DNA from: JAHEAO01 sp037968535 | GTDB taxonomy: Bacteria > Pseudomonadota > Alphaproteobacteria > Rhodobacterales > Rhodobacteraceae | Direction: 5' to 3' | Length of the DNA stretch: 41,023 bases | NCBI GenBank assembly: GCA_037968535.1 | Contig: JBBKVT010000304.1 | Span: 1-41,023 of the forward strand | Part shown: in pieces, positions 16,715-24,672 of the stretch | Layout of the letters: the number at the start of each line of letters is the position of its first letter | Numbering within the stretch: position 1 is the stretch's first letter | Made by a program: the position numbers and the translations under genes | Notes under the pieces: model-generated | Database searches by the model: none | Told to the model about the DNA's origin: nothing | What the model saw: the letters and a program-made list of their open reading frames with translations, nothing else

Positions 16715-17929
16715 ATGGCCATGCCGATTGCCCTGTACTACCTGACAAACGGCACTTCGGCTGACGCTGATCATCCCGCGCAAATGGTCAAGCGGCCGGA
16801 TGCATCCCTTGTTTGGCTTCACGCGCCACGGCCGGCGGACGCGCCGATTGTGCAGGATCTGACGACTCAACTCGCAGAACGGAACCCGGACCTCTGGTTT
16901 CTAGTAACGACCCATAATCCAGAACCTGCCGGCTGGCCCAACCGATGTATCTGCCAGACAGTGCCGACTGATACCAAACAAGCTGTCGCGCGTTTCATTG
17001 CCCATTGGTCCCCGGATGTCGCGGTCTGGTTGAGCGACGAACTGCGCCCGGGCCTGATCACCGAAACTGCAAGGTCGAACGTGCCGCTCTACATGCTTGA
17101 TACCGGAAACGCCCACGCCGCCGCACAGTTCAAGAGCCGTATTCCCGGATTGCGAAAGTCTGTCTTGCGACAGTTCACGACAATTCTGGCGGGCGATGCC
17201 GCAACAGCGCAGGCGTTCATCCACGCCGGTGCCAATGAAGGCCGGGTTCGCACCGTCGGTGTGCTCGAGCGTGGCATTCGCACGTTGCATTGCCTAGAGG
17301 CGGAACGGGACACACTTGCGGAACTGTTTGCGGCGCGACCGGTCTGGTTGGCTGCAGAACTGCACCCCGACGAGTTCGATCCAGTGCTCGAAGCGCACGC
17401 GACCGCGTTGCGACGCACCCATCGGCTGCTGCTGATCATCGTACCGCAGAGTGCCGCTGATGGATCGAAGTTGGCAGAATTGTTGATGAGACGCGACATG
17501 TCGTTTGAAATGCGATCAAAAGGCGCAGAACCAGAGGCCGAGACCCAAGTCTATGTCGCAGATACAGACAACGAAATGGGGCTATGGTATCGTCTCGCCC
17601 CGACCTCTTTTCTCGGACGCAGCCTTGTCGACGATGACAGCGCGGGGCCGCATCCGTTTCACGCCGCGGCGCTGGGATCTGTGGTCCTGCACGGGTCGCA
17701 AACCCGCCACCACCGCGATGCCTTCCTTCGATTGAAGCGCGCGGGCGCATCGCGCGAAGTTGCCAATGCGACCGACCTTGCGAACGAAATCGATGCCTTG
17801 CTTGCGCCCGACAAGGCTGCAGAGATGGCCCATGCAGCCTGGCAGGTCTGTTCTGCCGGCGCCGAAGTGACTGACCTCGTTTTGGAACTGATCCTTGGCG
17901 CCGTTGCCACGCCCAAAGTTCGCGCGTGA
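16715..17929 (+). CDS. WaaA-like (Kdo transferase family) protein with altered active site
   Basis: 404 residues resembling 3-deoxy-D-manno-octulosonate transferase (WaaA/KdtA), a GT-B glycosyltransferase. Alignable blocks are LVWLHA near the N-terminus, ELHPDEFDPVLEAH in place of the usual STHPGEE region, and MGLWYRLAP followed by SFLGRSL. The conserved 'VGE' after WLHA, whose glutamate is the catalytic base in WaaA, is replaced by PRPADAP. The 'GGQNPLEPA' donor loop reads SAGPHPFHAA. It may therefore be a paralogue with changed specificity or no transferase activity. ATG 16715 lies just after the DUF4170 stop; TTG 16706 and ATG 16721 are alternatives. The stop overlaps the lpxK start. Confidence 0.75.
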   Translation: MAMPIALYYLTNGTSADADHPAQMVKRPDASLVWLHAPRPADAPIVQDLTTQLAERNPDLWFLVTTHNPEPAGWPNRCICQTVPTDTKQAVARFIAHWSPDVAVWLSDELRPGLITETARSNVPLYMLDTGNAHAAAQFKSRIPGLRKSVLRQFTTILAGDAATAQAFIHAGANEGRVRTVGVLERGIRTLHCLEAERDTLAELFAARPVWLAAELHPDEFDPVLEAHATALRRTHRLLLIIVPQSAADGSKLAELLMRRDMSFEMRSKGAEPEAETQVYVADTDNEMGLWYRLAPTSFLGRSLVDDDSAGPHPFHAAALGSVVLHGSQTRHHRDAFLRLKRAGASREVANATDLANEIDALLAPDKAAEMAHAAWQVCSAGAEVTDLVLELILGAVATPKVRA

Positions 17930-18939
17930 AATCGCCCGCTTTCTGGCGAAATCCGCCCGACAAACCCGGCTGGCGGGCGCAACTGCTTTCCCCGATCGGC
18001 TGGCTCTACTCTGCGGCGACAGCACATCGGATTAGCCGCGGGAATGGCTACCGGGCCAGCGTTCCGGTCGTCTGCATCGGGAACCTGAATGCGGGCGGAA
18101 CCGGCAAGACACCGACCGTGATCGCGCTGGTCGAACGGCTGAAGCGCAAAGGCCTTGCGCCGCATGTCGTTTCTCGCGGCTATGGCGGTCGTTTGGCAGG
18201 GCCGGTTCAGGTCGCCGAGGGTCGCCATACCGCAGCGGACGTGGGCGACGAGCCGCTGCTTCTGGCGGCGTTCGCACCCACCTGGGTGTCGCGTGACCGC
18301 GCTTCGGGCGTGCGACAGGCCGAGGCAGCTGGCGCGAATGTCGTCCTGCTCGATGACGGCTTTCAGAACCCCCGCGTCATGAAGGACATCTCGATCATAG
18401 TCGTCGATGCGCGGGTGGGTTTCGGCAATGGTTTGACGATTCCGGCTGGTCCCTTGCGCGAACCGGTCGAAGCCGGCCTGGAACGCGCGACGTTCGTGCT
18501 GTCAATCGGTCCGCCCGAAGCCCAAAGCGCGTTCGAGGTGCAATGGGGTCCGGCAATTTCAGTTCCGCGGCTCAGCGGTCAGCTACAGCCGCTGGAAACC
18601 GGAATGGAATGGCAGGGTCTCGACACGCTCGCCTTCGCCGGGATTGGCGATCCGGACAAGTTCTTCGCGACATTGCGCGCAGTTGGCGCCAATCTTGTCC
18701 GGGCTGAAGCCCTCGACGATCATCAGCCACTAACCGATGCGCTGATGAAACGCTTGGAACTCGACGCGATCGCGCTTGGCGCCCAATTGGTGACGACGGA
18801 AAAAGACGCAGTGCGCCTGGCACCCTCCTTCCGCAGCAAGGTGCTGACCTTGCCTGTCCGGCTGGAACTGAGCGATTGGACTGCGCTGGATGAAGCGCTC
18901 GAACGTACAGGTCTCAGCGGGACCAGAGCTGTTCCCTGA
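17926..18939 (+). CDS. lpxK: Tetraacyldisaccharide 4'-kinase
   Basis: 337 residues; phosphorylates the 4' position of the lipid A disaccharide at the inner membrane. The P-loop GNLNAGGTGKTP is at about residues 52-63. It is followed by SRGYGGR, GDEPLLLA, the DDGFQNP motif with the catalytic aspartates, and the C-terminal TTEKDAVRL. An N-terminal hydrophobic/amphipathic helix (LLSPIGWLYSAAT) fits membrane association. The start is GTG, overlapping the stop of the WaaA-like gene as GTGA, implying coupled translation. Its 3' end overlaps the convergent CoA-transferase gene by 26 bases. Confidence 0.96.
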   Translation: MKSPAFWRNPPDKPGWRAQLLSPIGWLYSAATAHRISRGNGYRASVPVVCIGNLNAGGTGKTPTVIALVERLKRKGLAPHVVSRGYGGRLAGPVQVAEGRHTAADVGDEPLLLAAFAPTWVSRDRASGVRQAEAAGANVVLLDDGFQNPRVMKDISIIVVDARVGFGNGLTIPAGPLREPVEAGLERATFVLSIGPPEAQSAFEVQWGPAISVPRLSGQLQPLETGMEWQGLDTLAFAGIGDPDKFFATLRAVGANLVRAEALDDHQPLTDALMKRLELDAIALGAQLVTTEKDAVRLAPSFRSKVLTLPVRLELSDWTALDEALERTGLSGTRAVP

Positions 18940-20053
18940 TTTCGTCGCCATGCTCGTCCAGCTTTGGCGAGGCCCGGTCCGACGAAAGGTCCGCATCCGA
19001 GAATCGGAATGGCGCACGCACGGAAGGAACGCCGCCGATCTCGGTGCGCAAGCCGCGGTGGATCACCTGCGGATCGTCGAACACCTCTTTCAGATCGTTG
19101 ATTGGACCGGCCGGCACGCCTTCGACTTCGCAGGCCGCCAGAAGATCGGACTTGCTGCGCTTTCGGGTCTGATCGCCCAGAAGTTTCGCCAACCGCTCGC
19201 GGTTCCGAATTCGATCGGCGTTGGTCAAAAAATCGCCCGCCTCGGCGATTTCCTCTAATCCCAGAATGCCGCAGAGACGACGATACTGTCCGTCATTGCC
19301 GGTGGCGATGATGATCCAGCCATCGGAACATTCGAACACCTGATACGGCACCAGGTTGGGATGTGCATTGCCAAGCCGTTGTGGCGGGGTGCCCGTGGTC
19401 AGATAGTTCATCGCCTGATTTGCCGTGATCGCGGTGGCAACGTCGAGCAGCGCCATGTCGATGTGTTGACCGCGCCCGGTCGTTTCACGCTGGTGGATCG
19501 CCGCAAGGATCGCTGCAACCGAATACACACCGGTGAAAATATCCGTCACGGCGACGCCGACCTTTTGCGGTTGACCGTCAGGTTCTCCGGTGATCGACAT
19601 CAGCCCGGACATCCCTTGGATGATGTAGTCATATCCCGCCCGATGGGCATAGGGGCCGTCTTGTCCGAAACCAGTAATCGAGCAATAGACAAGGCGCGGG
19701 TTCAAAGTGTTCAGACTGGCAAAGTCGAGACCGAATTTCTCCAGTCCGCCGACCTTGAAATTCTCGATCAGAATATCCGCATCCAAGACCAGATCGCGGA
19801 CAATCTTTTGACCCGCTTCAGTACGAAAATCGACACCAATGCTGCGCTTTCCGCGATTGCAGCTATGGAAGTATGCCGCGGAACGGTCTCTGTCCCGTTC
19901 AACGAACGGTGGCCCCCACTGGCGCGTGTCGTCGCCCGCCGGGCTTTCGACCTTGATGACTTCGGCGCCGAGGTCGGCCAGCATCTGGCCCGCCCATGGG
20001 CCAGCCAGAATGCGGGCAAGTTCGACAACCTTCAGTCCGGCAAGCGGTGCCAT
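18914..20053 (-). CDS. CoA-transferase family III (CaiB/BaiF type)
   Basis: 379-residue class III CoA-transferase, a soluble intertwined dimer that moves CoA between carboxylic acids. Family marks are PLAGLKVVELARILAGPW, LGAEVIKVE, CNRGKRSIGVD, GYDYIIQGMSGLM and the DIFTGVYS segment. D171 in that segment aligns with the catalytic aspartate of formyl-CoA transferase. The ATG overlaps the stop of the DsbA-like gene as TAATG, so translation is coupled to a thiol-oxidoreductase gene. Substrate cannot be read from sequence. Its last 26 bases overlap the end of lpxK on the opposite strand. Confidence 0.92.
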   Translation of the reverse strand: MAPLAGLKVVELARILAGPWAGQMLADLGAEVIKVESPAGDDTRQWGPPFVERDRDRSAAYFHSCNRGKRSIGVDFRTEAGQKIVRDLVLDADILIENFKVGGLEKFGLDFASLNTLNPRLVYCSITGFGQDGPYAHRAGYDYIIQGMSGLMSITGEPDGQPQKVGVAVTDIFTGVYSVAAILAAIHQRETTGRGQHIDMALLDVATAITANQAMNYLTTGTPPQRLGNAHPNLVPYQVFECSDGWIIIATGNDGQYRRLCGILGLEEIAEAGDFLTNADRIRNRERLAKLLGDQTRKRSKSDLLAACEVEGVPAGPINDLKEVFDDPQVIHRGLRTEIGGVPSVRAPFRFSDADLSSDRASPKLDEHGDEIREQLWSR

Positions 20054-20718
20054 TATTCTGTCAGTTTCTCATCCAGAATCGCCGAAAACTCGTCGTAGCT
20101 CATATTGCCGTATTTCTCACCATTGATGATGAAACTTGGTGTCGAATCGATGCCATCGGCATCGGCGTTCTTTTGATAAGCGGCGACCAGCGCCTTGGCG
20201 TTTTCACCATCGTTCATGCAGGCATCAAGCTCTGCGTCAGACAGTCCGGCTTTTTTGCCGATCTTGCGCAGACTTTCCGCGATCAGCGCCGGATCGCCGC
20301 CAGCAGTCCAGTCCTTCTGGGTTTCGTAGATGATGTCCGAAATCCCGAAATACCGCTTTTCGCCGCCGCAGCGGGCTACCATCGCCGCCCAAAGGCCGAA
20401 CCGGTCGAAATAAACCTCGCGGTAGATGAAATTGATCTTGCCAGGGTCGATATAGTTTTCCTTGAGTTTGCCCAATACGTTCTCGTGGAAGTTCTGGCAA
20501 TGCGGGCAGGTGTAGGACGCATATTCTATGACCGTCACCGTGGCGTCCGGATTGCCCATCGACATTTCGACGACACCTGAAGTGTCGACATCGCCAGCCT
20601 CTTGCGCCATCGCCGCCCCCAGATCCGGGCCGGTTCCGTCGTTGCGAGTCGTGTACCACAACCCGGCGGCACCAATCAGGGCGACCGGGGCGGCGAGGAT
20701 CAATTTTCTGCGGTTCAT
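20053..20718 (-). CDS. DsbA-family thiol-disulfide oxidoreductase
   Basis: 221 residues with a Tat/Sec-like N-terminus (MNRRKL then a hydrophobic run) directing it to the periplasm. The thioredoxin fold carries the CPHC active site at C71/C74 with an inserted helical domain. The cis-proline loop STPSFIING has P194, a threonine-proline pair as in DsbA/BdbD relatives. ATG 20718 is chosen for the signal sequence and an AAGG upstream; the frame extends to 20796 without support. It is 13 bases downstream of dciA and overlaps the CoA-transferase start by one base. It probably catalyses disulfide formation in exported proteins. Confidence 0.92.
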   Translation of the reverse strand: MNRRKLILAAPVALIGAAGLWYTTRNDGTGPDLGAAMAQEAGDVDTSGVVEMSMGNPDATVTVIEYASYTCPHCQNFHENVLGKLKENYIDPGKINFIYREVYFDRFGLWAAMVARCGGEKRYFGISDIIYETQKDWTAGGDPALIAESLRKIGKKAGLSDAELDACMNDGENAKALVAAYQKNADADGIDSTPSFIINGEKYGNMSYDEFSAILDEKLTE

Positions 20719-20731
20719 TGAATTGCCTTTT

Positions 20732-21259
20732 CTACCGTTTGTGTCGGGATAGAACGTTTTGCCCCAAGGCTTCAAGCGCCTGTCGCAGTCTGTCATCGGT
20801 CACATTTGCGGCAACGTCCCGAGCGGCGGAACCAATATGGGCATCCACGGGCTCTGTGGCGGACTTTGGCGCAGGCTTGAACGCGACCTGCCCCTCGGCA
20901 AACCCGATCGGCGCAGTCTGGGTGATCCTGATCCGCGCTATGGCGGAATAGCCGTAGCAGGCATTGACCTTGTCGAGAATCTTCGGAAGCTCTGCCTGCA
21001 ACATCGGCGCTTGCGAGCCGGTTGTCAGCAATGTGAGGGTTGCCCCAAATCCGCCCTGCGAATAGCTCACCTTGACCGGAAGTGCCATGTTAGACACCGT
21101 TTCGCCGACAATTTCAGCCCAGTGGGTCAAAAGGCGCGACTCGGCGAACCCCCGGGTTTCGCTGGCTTTTCGGATCTGACCCTGCAACAGGCCCGAGGTC
21201 CGCTCGAACCCTCGGGTCCGGCGTTTTGCGGCCTTGTTTGGTGCGGAAACCTGCGTCAT
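20732..21259 (-). CDS. dciA: DUF721/DciA-family replication-associated protein
   Basis: 175 residues with the compact DUF721 domain: LLTHWAEIVGETVSNMALPVKVS in the first half and LQAELPKILDKVNACYGYSAIARIRI following. DciA proteins help load the replicative helicase DnaB in bacteria that lack DnaC. The basic N-terminus (KAAKRRTRGFER) fits DNA or helicase contact. The C-terminal tail is poorly conserved and probably disordered. It is divergent from mutY across 83 bases and upstream of the DsbA-like gene on the same strand. The assignment is to the family; functional equivalence to studied DciA is inferred. Confidence 0.85.
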   Translation of the reverse strand: MTQVSAPNKAAKRRTRGFERTSGLLQGQIRKASETRGFAESRLLTHWAEIVGETVSNMALPVKVSYSQGGFGATLTLLTTGSQAPMLQAELPKILDKVNACYGYSAIARIRITQTAPIGFAEGQVAFKPAPKSATEPVDAHIGSAARDVAANVTDDRLRQALEALGQNVLSRHKR

Positions 21260-21342
21260 CTCTAGTAAGTCCCTCGGTCTGGCCTATTTTACCCAAGCCA
21301 AGCGGGCAAACCAGCGGAAACCAGTTTACGGAGCCATAAAGA

Positions 21343-22401
21343 TTGCGTGACGAGGATTGCAGCCGGATCCTGCTCAATTGGTATGACCGTCATGCGCGAG
21401 CTATGCCATGGCGTGTGTCGCCGGCCGACCGCGCCAACGGCGTGCTGCCAGACCCATACCGTATCTGGCTTTCCGAGGTGATGTTGCAGCAAACAACGGT
21501 TGCTGCCGTAGGGGCGTATTTCCGACGTTTCACTGACCGCTGGCCCACCGTCAACGCGCTTGCGGCTGCCGAAGATACCGCGGTCATGGCAGAGTGGGCG
21601 GGGTTGGGCGATTATGCCCGCGCCCGCAATTTGCTGAAATGTGCACGTGCTGTCGTCTCCGAGCATGGCGGAGTTTTTCCGCCGAACTATGATATCCTGC
21701 GCACACTGCCTGGTATCGGTCCCTACACGGCCGCCGCTATATCCGCCATCGCGTTCGATGAACCTGCAACTGTGGTCGACGGCAATGTCGAACGAGTAAT
21801 GGCACGGCTGTTTGCCGTCGAAACCCCGTTGCCAAAGGCCAAGCCGGAACTAACCCGATTGGCCGCTCGGTTGACGCCGCGCGGGCGCCCCGGTGACTAT
21901 GCGCAGGCAGTGATGGATCTGGGCGCGACCGTTTGCACGCCGACATCGCCTGCTTGCGGCATTTGTCCTTTATCCGAGCCTTGTTTTGGACGCGCTGCCG
22001 GCATTCAAGGCACACTTCCGCGACGATTGCCGAAGCCGGTGAAACCGACCCGGCGGGGAATTGTCTACATCGCGCGGCGCAATGATGGGGCCTGGTTGCT
22101 GGAACGGCGCCCGGATCGTGGGCTGTTGGGGGGGATGCTGGGATGGCCGGGGTCGGCTTGGGAAGAACTGCCGTCGGAATTTCCGCCCATCCGGGCTGAC
22201 TGGAATGATCCGAACGCCGAAGTGCGGCATACGTTCACCCACTTCCACCTGAAGCTTTCGTTGCGGACGGCGATCGTTTCGCAGGCAACCGACCCTGATA
22301 AAGGGTTTTTCTTGCCTGCCGGCGAATTCCGTCCGGCCGATCTGCCCACCGTTATGCGGAAAGTCTTTAACCTTGCGCGAACCGAGTTCGCGACGGATTG
22401 A
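21343..22401 (+). CDS. mutY: A/G-specific adenine glycosylase
   Basis: 352 residues; removes adenine mispaired with 8-oxoguanine. E45 in SEVMLQQT is the catalytic glutamate. The helix-hairpin-helix LPGIGPYTA and D146 (VDGNV) complete the active site. C198, C205, C208 and C214 form the C-x6-C-x2-C-x5-C iron-sulfur loop. The C-terminal Nudix-like domain (FTHFHLKL) recognises oxoG. The start is TTG at 21343, supported by GGAG nine bases upstream and by the expected N-terminal length. It is divergent from dciA. The gene ends 46 bases before the AlkB-type gene. Confidence 0.96.
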   Translation: MRDEDCSRILLNWYDRHARAMPWRVSPADRANGVLPDPYRIWLSEVMLQQTTVAAVGAYFRRFTDRWPTVNALAAAEDTAVMAEWAGLGDYARARNLLKCARAVVSEHGGVFPPNYDILRTLPGIGPYTAAAISAIAFDEPATVVDGNVERVMARLFAVETPLPKAKPELTRLAARLTPRGRPGDYAQAVMDLGATVCTPTSPACGICPLSEPCFGRAAGIQGTLPRRLPKPVKPTRRGIVYIARRNDGAWLLERRPDRGLLGGMLGWPGSAWEELPSEFPPIRADWNDPNAEVRHTFTHFHLKLSLRTAIVSQATDPDKGFFLPAGEFRPADLPTVMRKVFNLARTEFATD

Positions 22402-22447
22402 GCCAAGACAAGGTGCTGCTATGCTGCAGTGAATGCCGGAGATGCAG

Positions 22448-23581
22448 ATGACCTCGACTCGACCGATCGCCAGCCTGGAAAATGCTCTGCCTTTCTGGCT
22501 TTCGCTGGCTCTTGTGCCGGTCGTACTTTTCGCTGCGGCCAACGGCGGCTGGACGCTTCTGCTGCCGCCGATATCGGCATGGGGCGTATTTTCACTTCTT
22601 GATTTGCTCGCGGGCCTCGATACCGGTAACGCCGACCCTGAAACAGACGACAGCCAGCTGTTCTGGCACCGGCTGATCACGCTTCTGTGGTTTCCGATCC
22701 AGTTTTGCATGATCTTCGGATTGATCTGGTACACTCGGGTCACCGATCATCTCGGGATCTTTGAAAAGATCGCACTTTTCTTCGGTGTCGGCATTCTTTC
22801 GGGTACGATTGGGATCAACTACAGCCATGAACTGATGCATCAGAAAAACCGGGTCGAACGCTGGCTGGGCGATCTTCTGCTGGCTTCGGTCATGTATTCA
22901 CATTTCCGGTCAGAGCATCTTCTGGTCCATCACCGCTATGTCGGCACACCGCGGGATGCTGTTACCGCTCGCTACAATGAAGGATTTCACCAGTTCTTCC
23001 CCAGGGTTCTGGTTCAGTCCTTCCGGTCTGCGTGGCAGGCCGAAAAGGCGATGCTGGCGCGCAAGGACTTGCCCCCGACTGATGCATCGAACCCGTTCTG
23101 GCGTTATTGGGCAATGCAGGGCGGATTCCTGTTGTTGGCTATGATTTTAGGGGGCTGGGTTGGTCTCGGATTATTTCTCTATCAGGCATTCATCGCGATC
23201 TGGCAGCTGGAACTGGTCAATTACATCGAGCATTACGGTCTGACCAGAAAGCACCTTGGCGGCGGCAAGTACGAGCATGTTCATCCGCGCCATTCCTGGA
23301 ATTCTGCGCACAAGATCTCGAACTGGCTTTTGATCAACTTGCAGCGGCATTCCGACCATCATTACAAGCCGGACCGGCGGTTTCCGCTATTGCAGAATCA
23401 CGCCGAGGCTGACGCGCCGCAACTACCCTTTGGCTACCCGGTGATGACGATGGCGGCGATGATTCCGCAACTCTGGCGGCGGATGATGAACCCCAGAGTG
23501 CGAAAATGGCGGGCGATGTATTACCCCGAGATTACAGACTGGGACGCCTACAAGACCGCTAGCAACCCGATGCCGCGCTAA
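22448..23581 (+). CDS. AlkB-type integral-membrane di-iron monooxygenase (alkane hydroxylase family)
   Basis: 377 residues with about six membrane helices. Histidine motifs of the alkane 1-monooxygenase group are HELMH (127-131), EHLLVHH (156-162), NYIEHYG (258-264) and LQRHSDHHY (298-306). The second motif has valine where studied AlkB enzymes have glycine (EHxxGHH), and the last ends HHY rather than HHA, so substrate range may differ. ATG 22448 is chosen because GGAG sits six bases upstream; ATGs at 22433 and 22442 lack a site. No rubredoxin gene is adjacent, so electrons must come from elsewhere. It likely hydroxylates a medium-chain hydrocarbon or a fatty acyl compound. Confidence 0.9.
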   Translation: MTSTRPIASLENALPFWLSLALVPVVLFAAANGGWTLLLPPISAWGVFSLLDLLAGLDTGNADPETDDSQLFWHRLITLLWFPIQFCMIFGLIWYTRVTDHLGIFEKIALFFGVGILSGTIGINYSHELMHQKNRVERWLGDLLLASVMYSHFRSEHLLVHHRYVGTPRDAVTARYNEGFHQFFPRVLVQSFRSAWQAEKAMLARKDLPPTDASNPFWRYWAMQGGFLLLAMILGGWVGLGLFLYQAFIAIWQLELVNYIEHYGLTRKHLGGGKYEHVHPRHSWNSAHKISNWLLINLQRHSDHHYKPDRRFPLLQNHAEADAPQLPFGYPVMTMAAMIPQLWRRMMNPRVRKWRAMYYPEITDWDAYKTASNPMPR

Positions 23582-23727
23582 GTATTCTTTAACGCGATCG
23601 TTGAACCATTCATGTGCAGTCTCATGAATGTAGCATGCCGATCTCAATGCACTGCTATATCGACAACGTCTGGCCGGCCAATCTTGCATCGCCGGACGTC
23701 ATTGGGCCGGTTCGCCGAATTACCGAA

Positions 23728-23749
23728 GAAACCACGGTTTCCTCTTTTT
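23728..23749 (+). terminator. Weak candidate terminator after the AlkB-type gene
   Basis: GAAAC/GTTTC stem with a short CACG loop, followed shortly by five T residues (23745-23749) on the plus strand, about 150 bases after the monooxygenase stop. The stem is only five pairs and AT-rich, so it is a tentative call. The rest of the 204-base convergent spacer 23582-23785 shows a TTCATG/CATGAA inverted repeat near its start but no convincing gene. Confidence 0.3.
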
Positions 23750-23785
23750 GAATTCAGATTTCGATCAAGCGTATCGTGGTTCCGC

Positions 23786-24496
23786 TTAGCGGCTTCCGAC
23801 GTCGGCTTCCCAGACCGCGTCGAATTTTCCCGTGGGGTCGGCAAATACCGTGATAGTGTCGCCGACCGGCGGAAGCTTGTCCGCGTTGTCATAAGGCCGC
23901 GAGCGACCTGTACCACCCTGGGCATCTGTCCAGACGAGGCGCATTTGATCCTTGGCACTGTCTTTGCGTTTGGGATCGACTGCGTGGCTCGTGACAGTGG
24001 CCTCACGCATCTCGCCGTGTTCGCGCAGGCCAATCAGAGCGCGTGACCTTCCTAACAAAAAGCCGCACGCACCAATTCCCGCAGTCAGCAGACCTATCGT
24101 CAGCGCAAGTCCGCGCCAGCCCATCGTCGCGGTGCGGCCAACATCGACTTCGCTGATCGTGGGGTCGCTGGGCAGGTAGCGCACCGGAACCTCATCACCG
24201 ACCTCAACGCCGTCGTAGAACGAAGCTGTGACATCCTGCAGTCCAGGGCTGTAGGGGTCATTTCGCGCGGGAAAATAGTAACTGACCCTGTAGCTATACG
24301 ATTTGCCATTCCTTGATCGGGCTTTGTTCGTAATTTCGCCCAATACCTCTTGGCCTTCGCTGGCCAGAAGGCTGCCGGCCTGGCGGGAGGTGACGTTGAA
24401 CAGGCCGATGCCGATGCCTGCAGCGATCAGCAAAAGCGCGATCCAGCCGCCAGAGCGCCAGAAAATTGCCACGACCGAACGTTTTTTGTAGGTCAT
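23786..24496 (-). CDS. DUF3592-type membrane protein
   Basis: 236 residues with a membrane helix near residues 18-36 and a second near 130-150. Between them lies an exported beta-rich segment containing SYRVSYYFPARND and VPVRYLPSDPTISEV, the pattern of DUF3592 proteins. Beyond the second helix is a shorter soluble part. ATG 24496 has AAAGGGA upstream and is preferred to TTG 24520. No enzymatic residues are evident. It lies downstream of the ccrM terminator, so it is probably transcribed from its own promoter within 24497-24590. Confidence 0.75.
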   Translation of the reverse strand: MTYKKRSVVAIFWRSGGWIALLLIAAGIGIGLFNVTSRQAGSLLASEGQEVLGEITNKARSRNGKSYSYRVSYYFPARNDPYSPGLQDVTASFYDGVEVGDEVPVRYLPSDPTISEVDVGRTATMGWRGLALTIGLLTAGIGACGFLLGRSRALIGLREHGEMREATVTSHAVDPKRKDSAKDQMRLVWTDAQGGTGRSRPYDNADKLPPVGDTITVFADPTGKFDAVWEADVGSR

Positions 24497-24590
24497 CGAA
24501 ATCCCTTTGTTTGCAATCAATCAAGCGCGGACCGATTAGATCGTCTGACCCAATTTGCGGCGACGACTTTAATAGCCGCCGACGGTTGGC

Positions 24591-24624
24591 AAAAAAAGCC
24601 CCGCTTTCGGAGGGAAAGCGGGGC
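24591..24624 (-). terminator. Strong Rho-independent terminator of ccrM
   Basis: An eleven-pair perfect stem (24598-24608 with 24614-24624), a five-base loop and seven T residues on the minus strand (24591-24597). It lies 48 bases past the ccrM stop. It should separate the ccrM transcript from the DUF3592 gene. Confidence 0.9.
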
Positions 24625-24672
24625 CAAGGTCGTGCCGTGGTGTCAGGCCACAGGCACCGGCGGTAACATCGG

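Noticed and set aside
23612..24046. 144-codon plus-strand frame after the AlkB-type gene
   Set aside because: Overlaps the DUF3592 gene antisense; no domain and no ribosome site.
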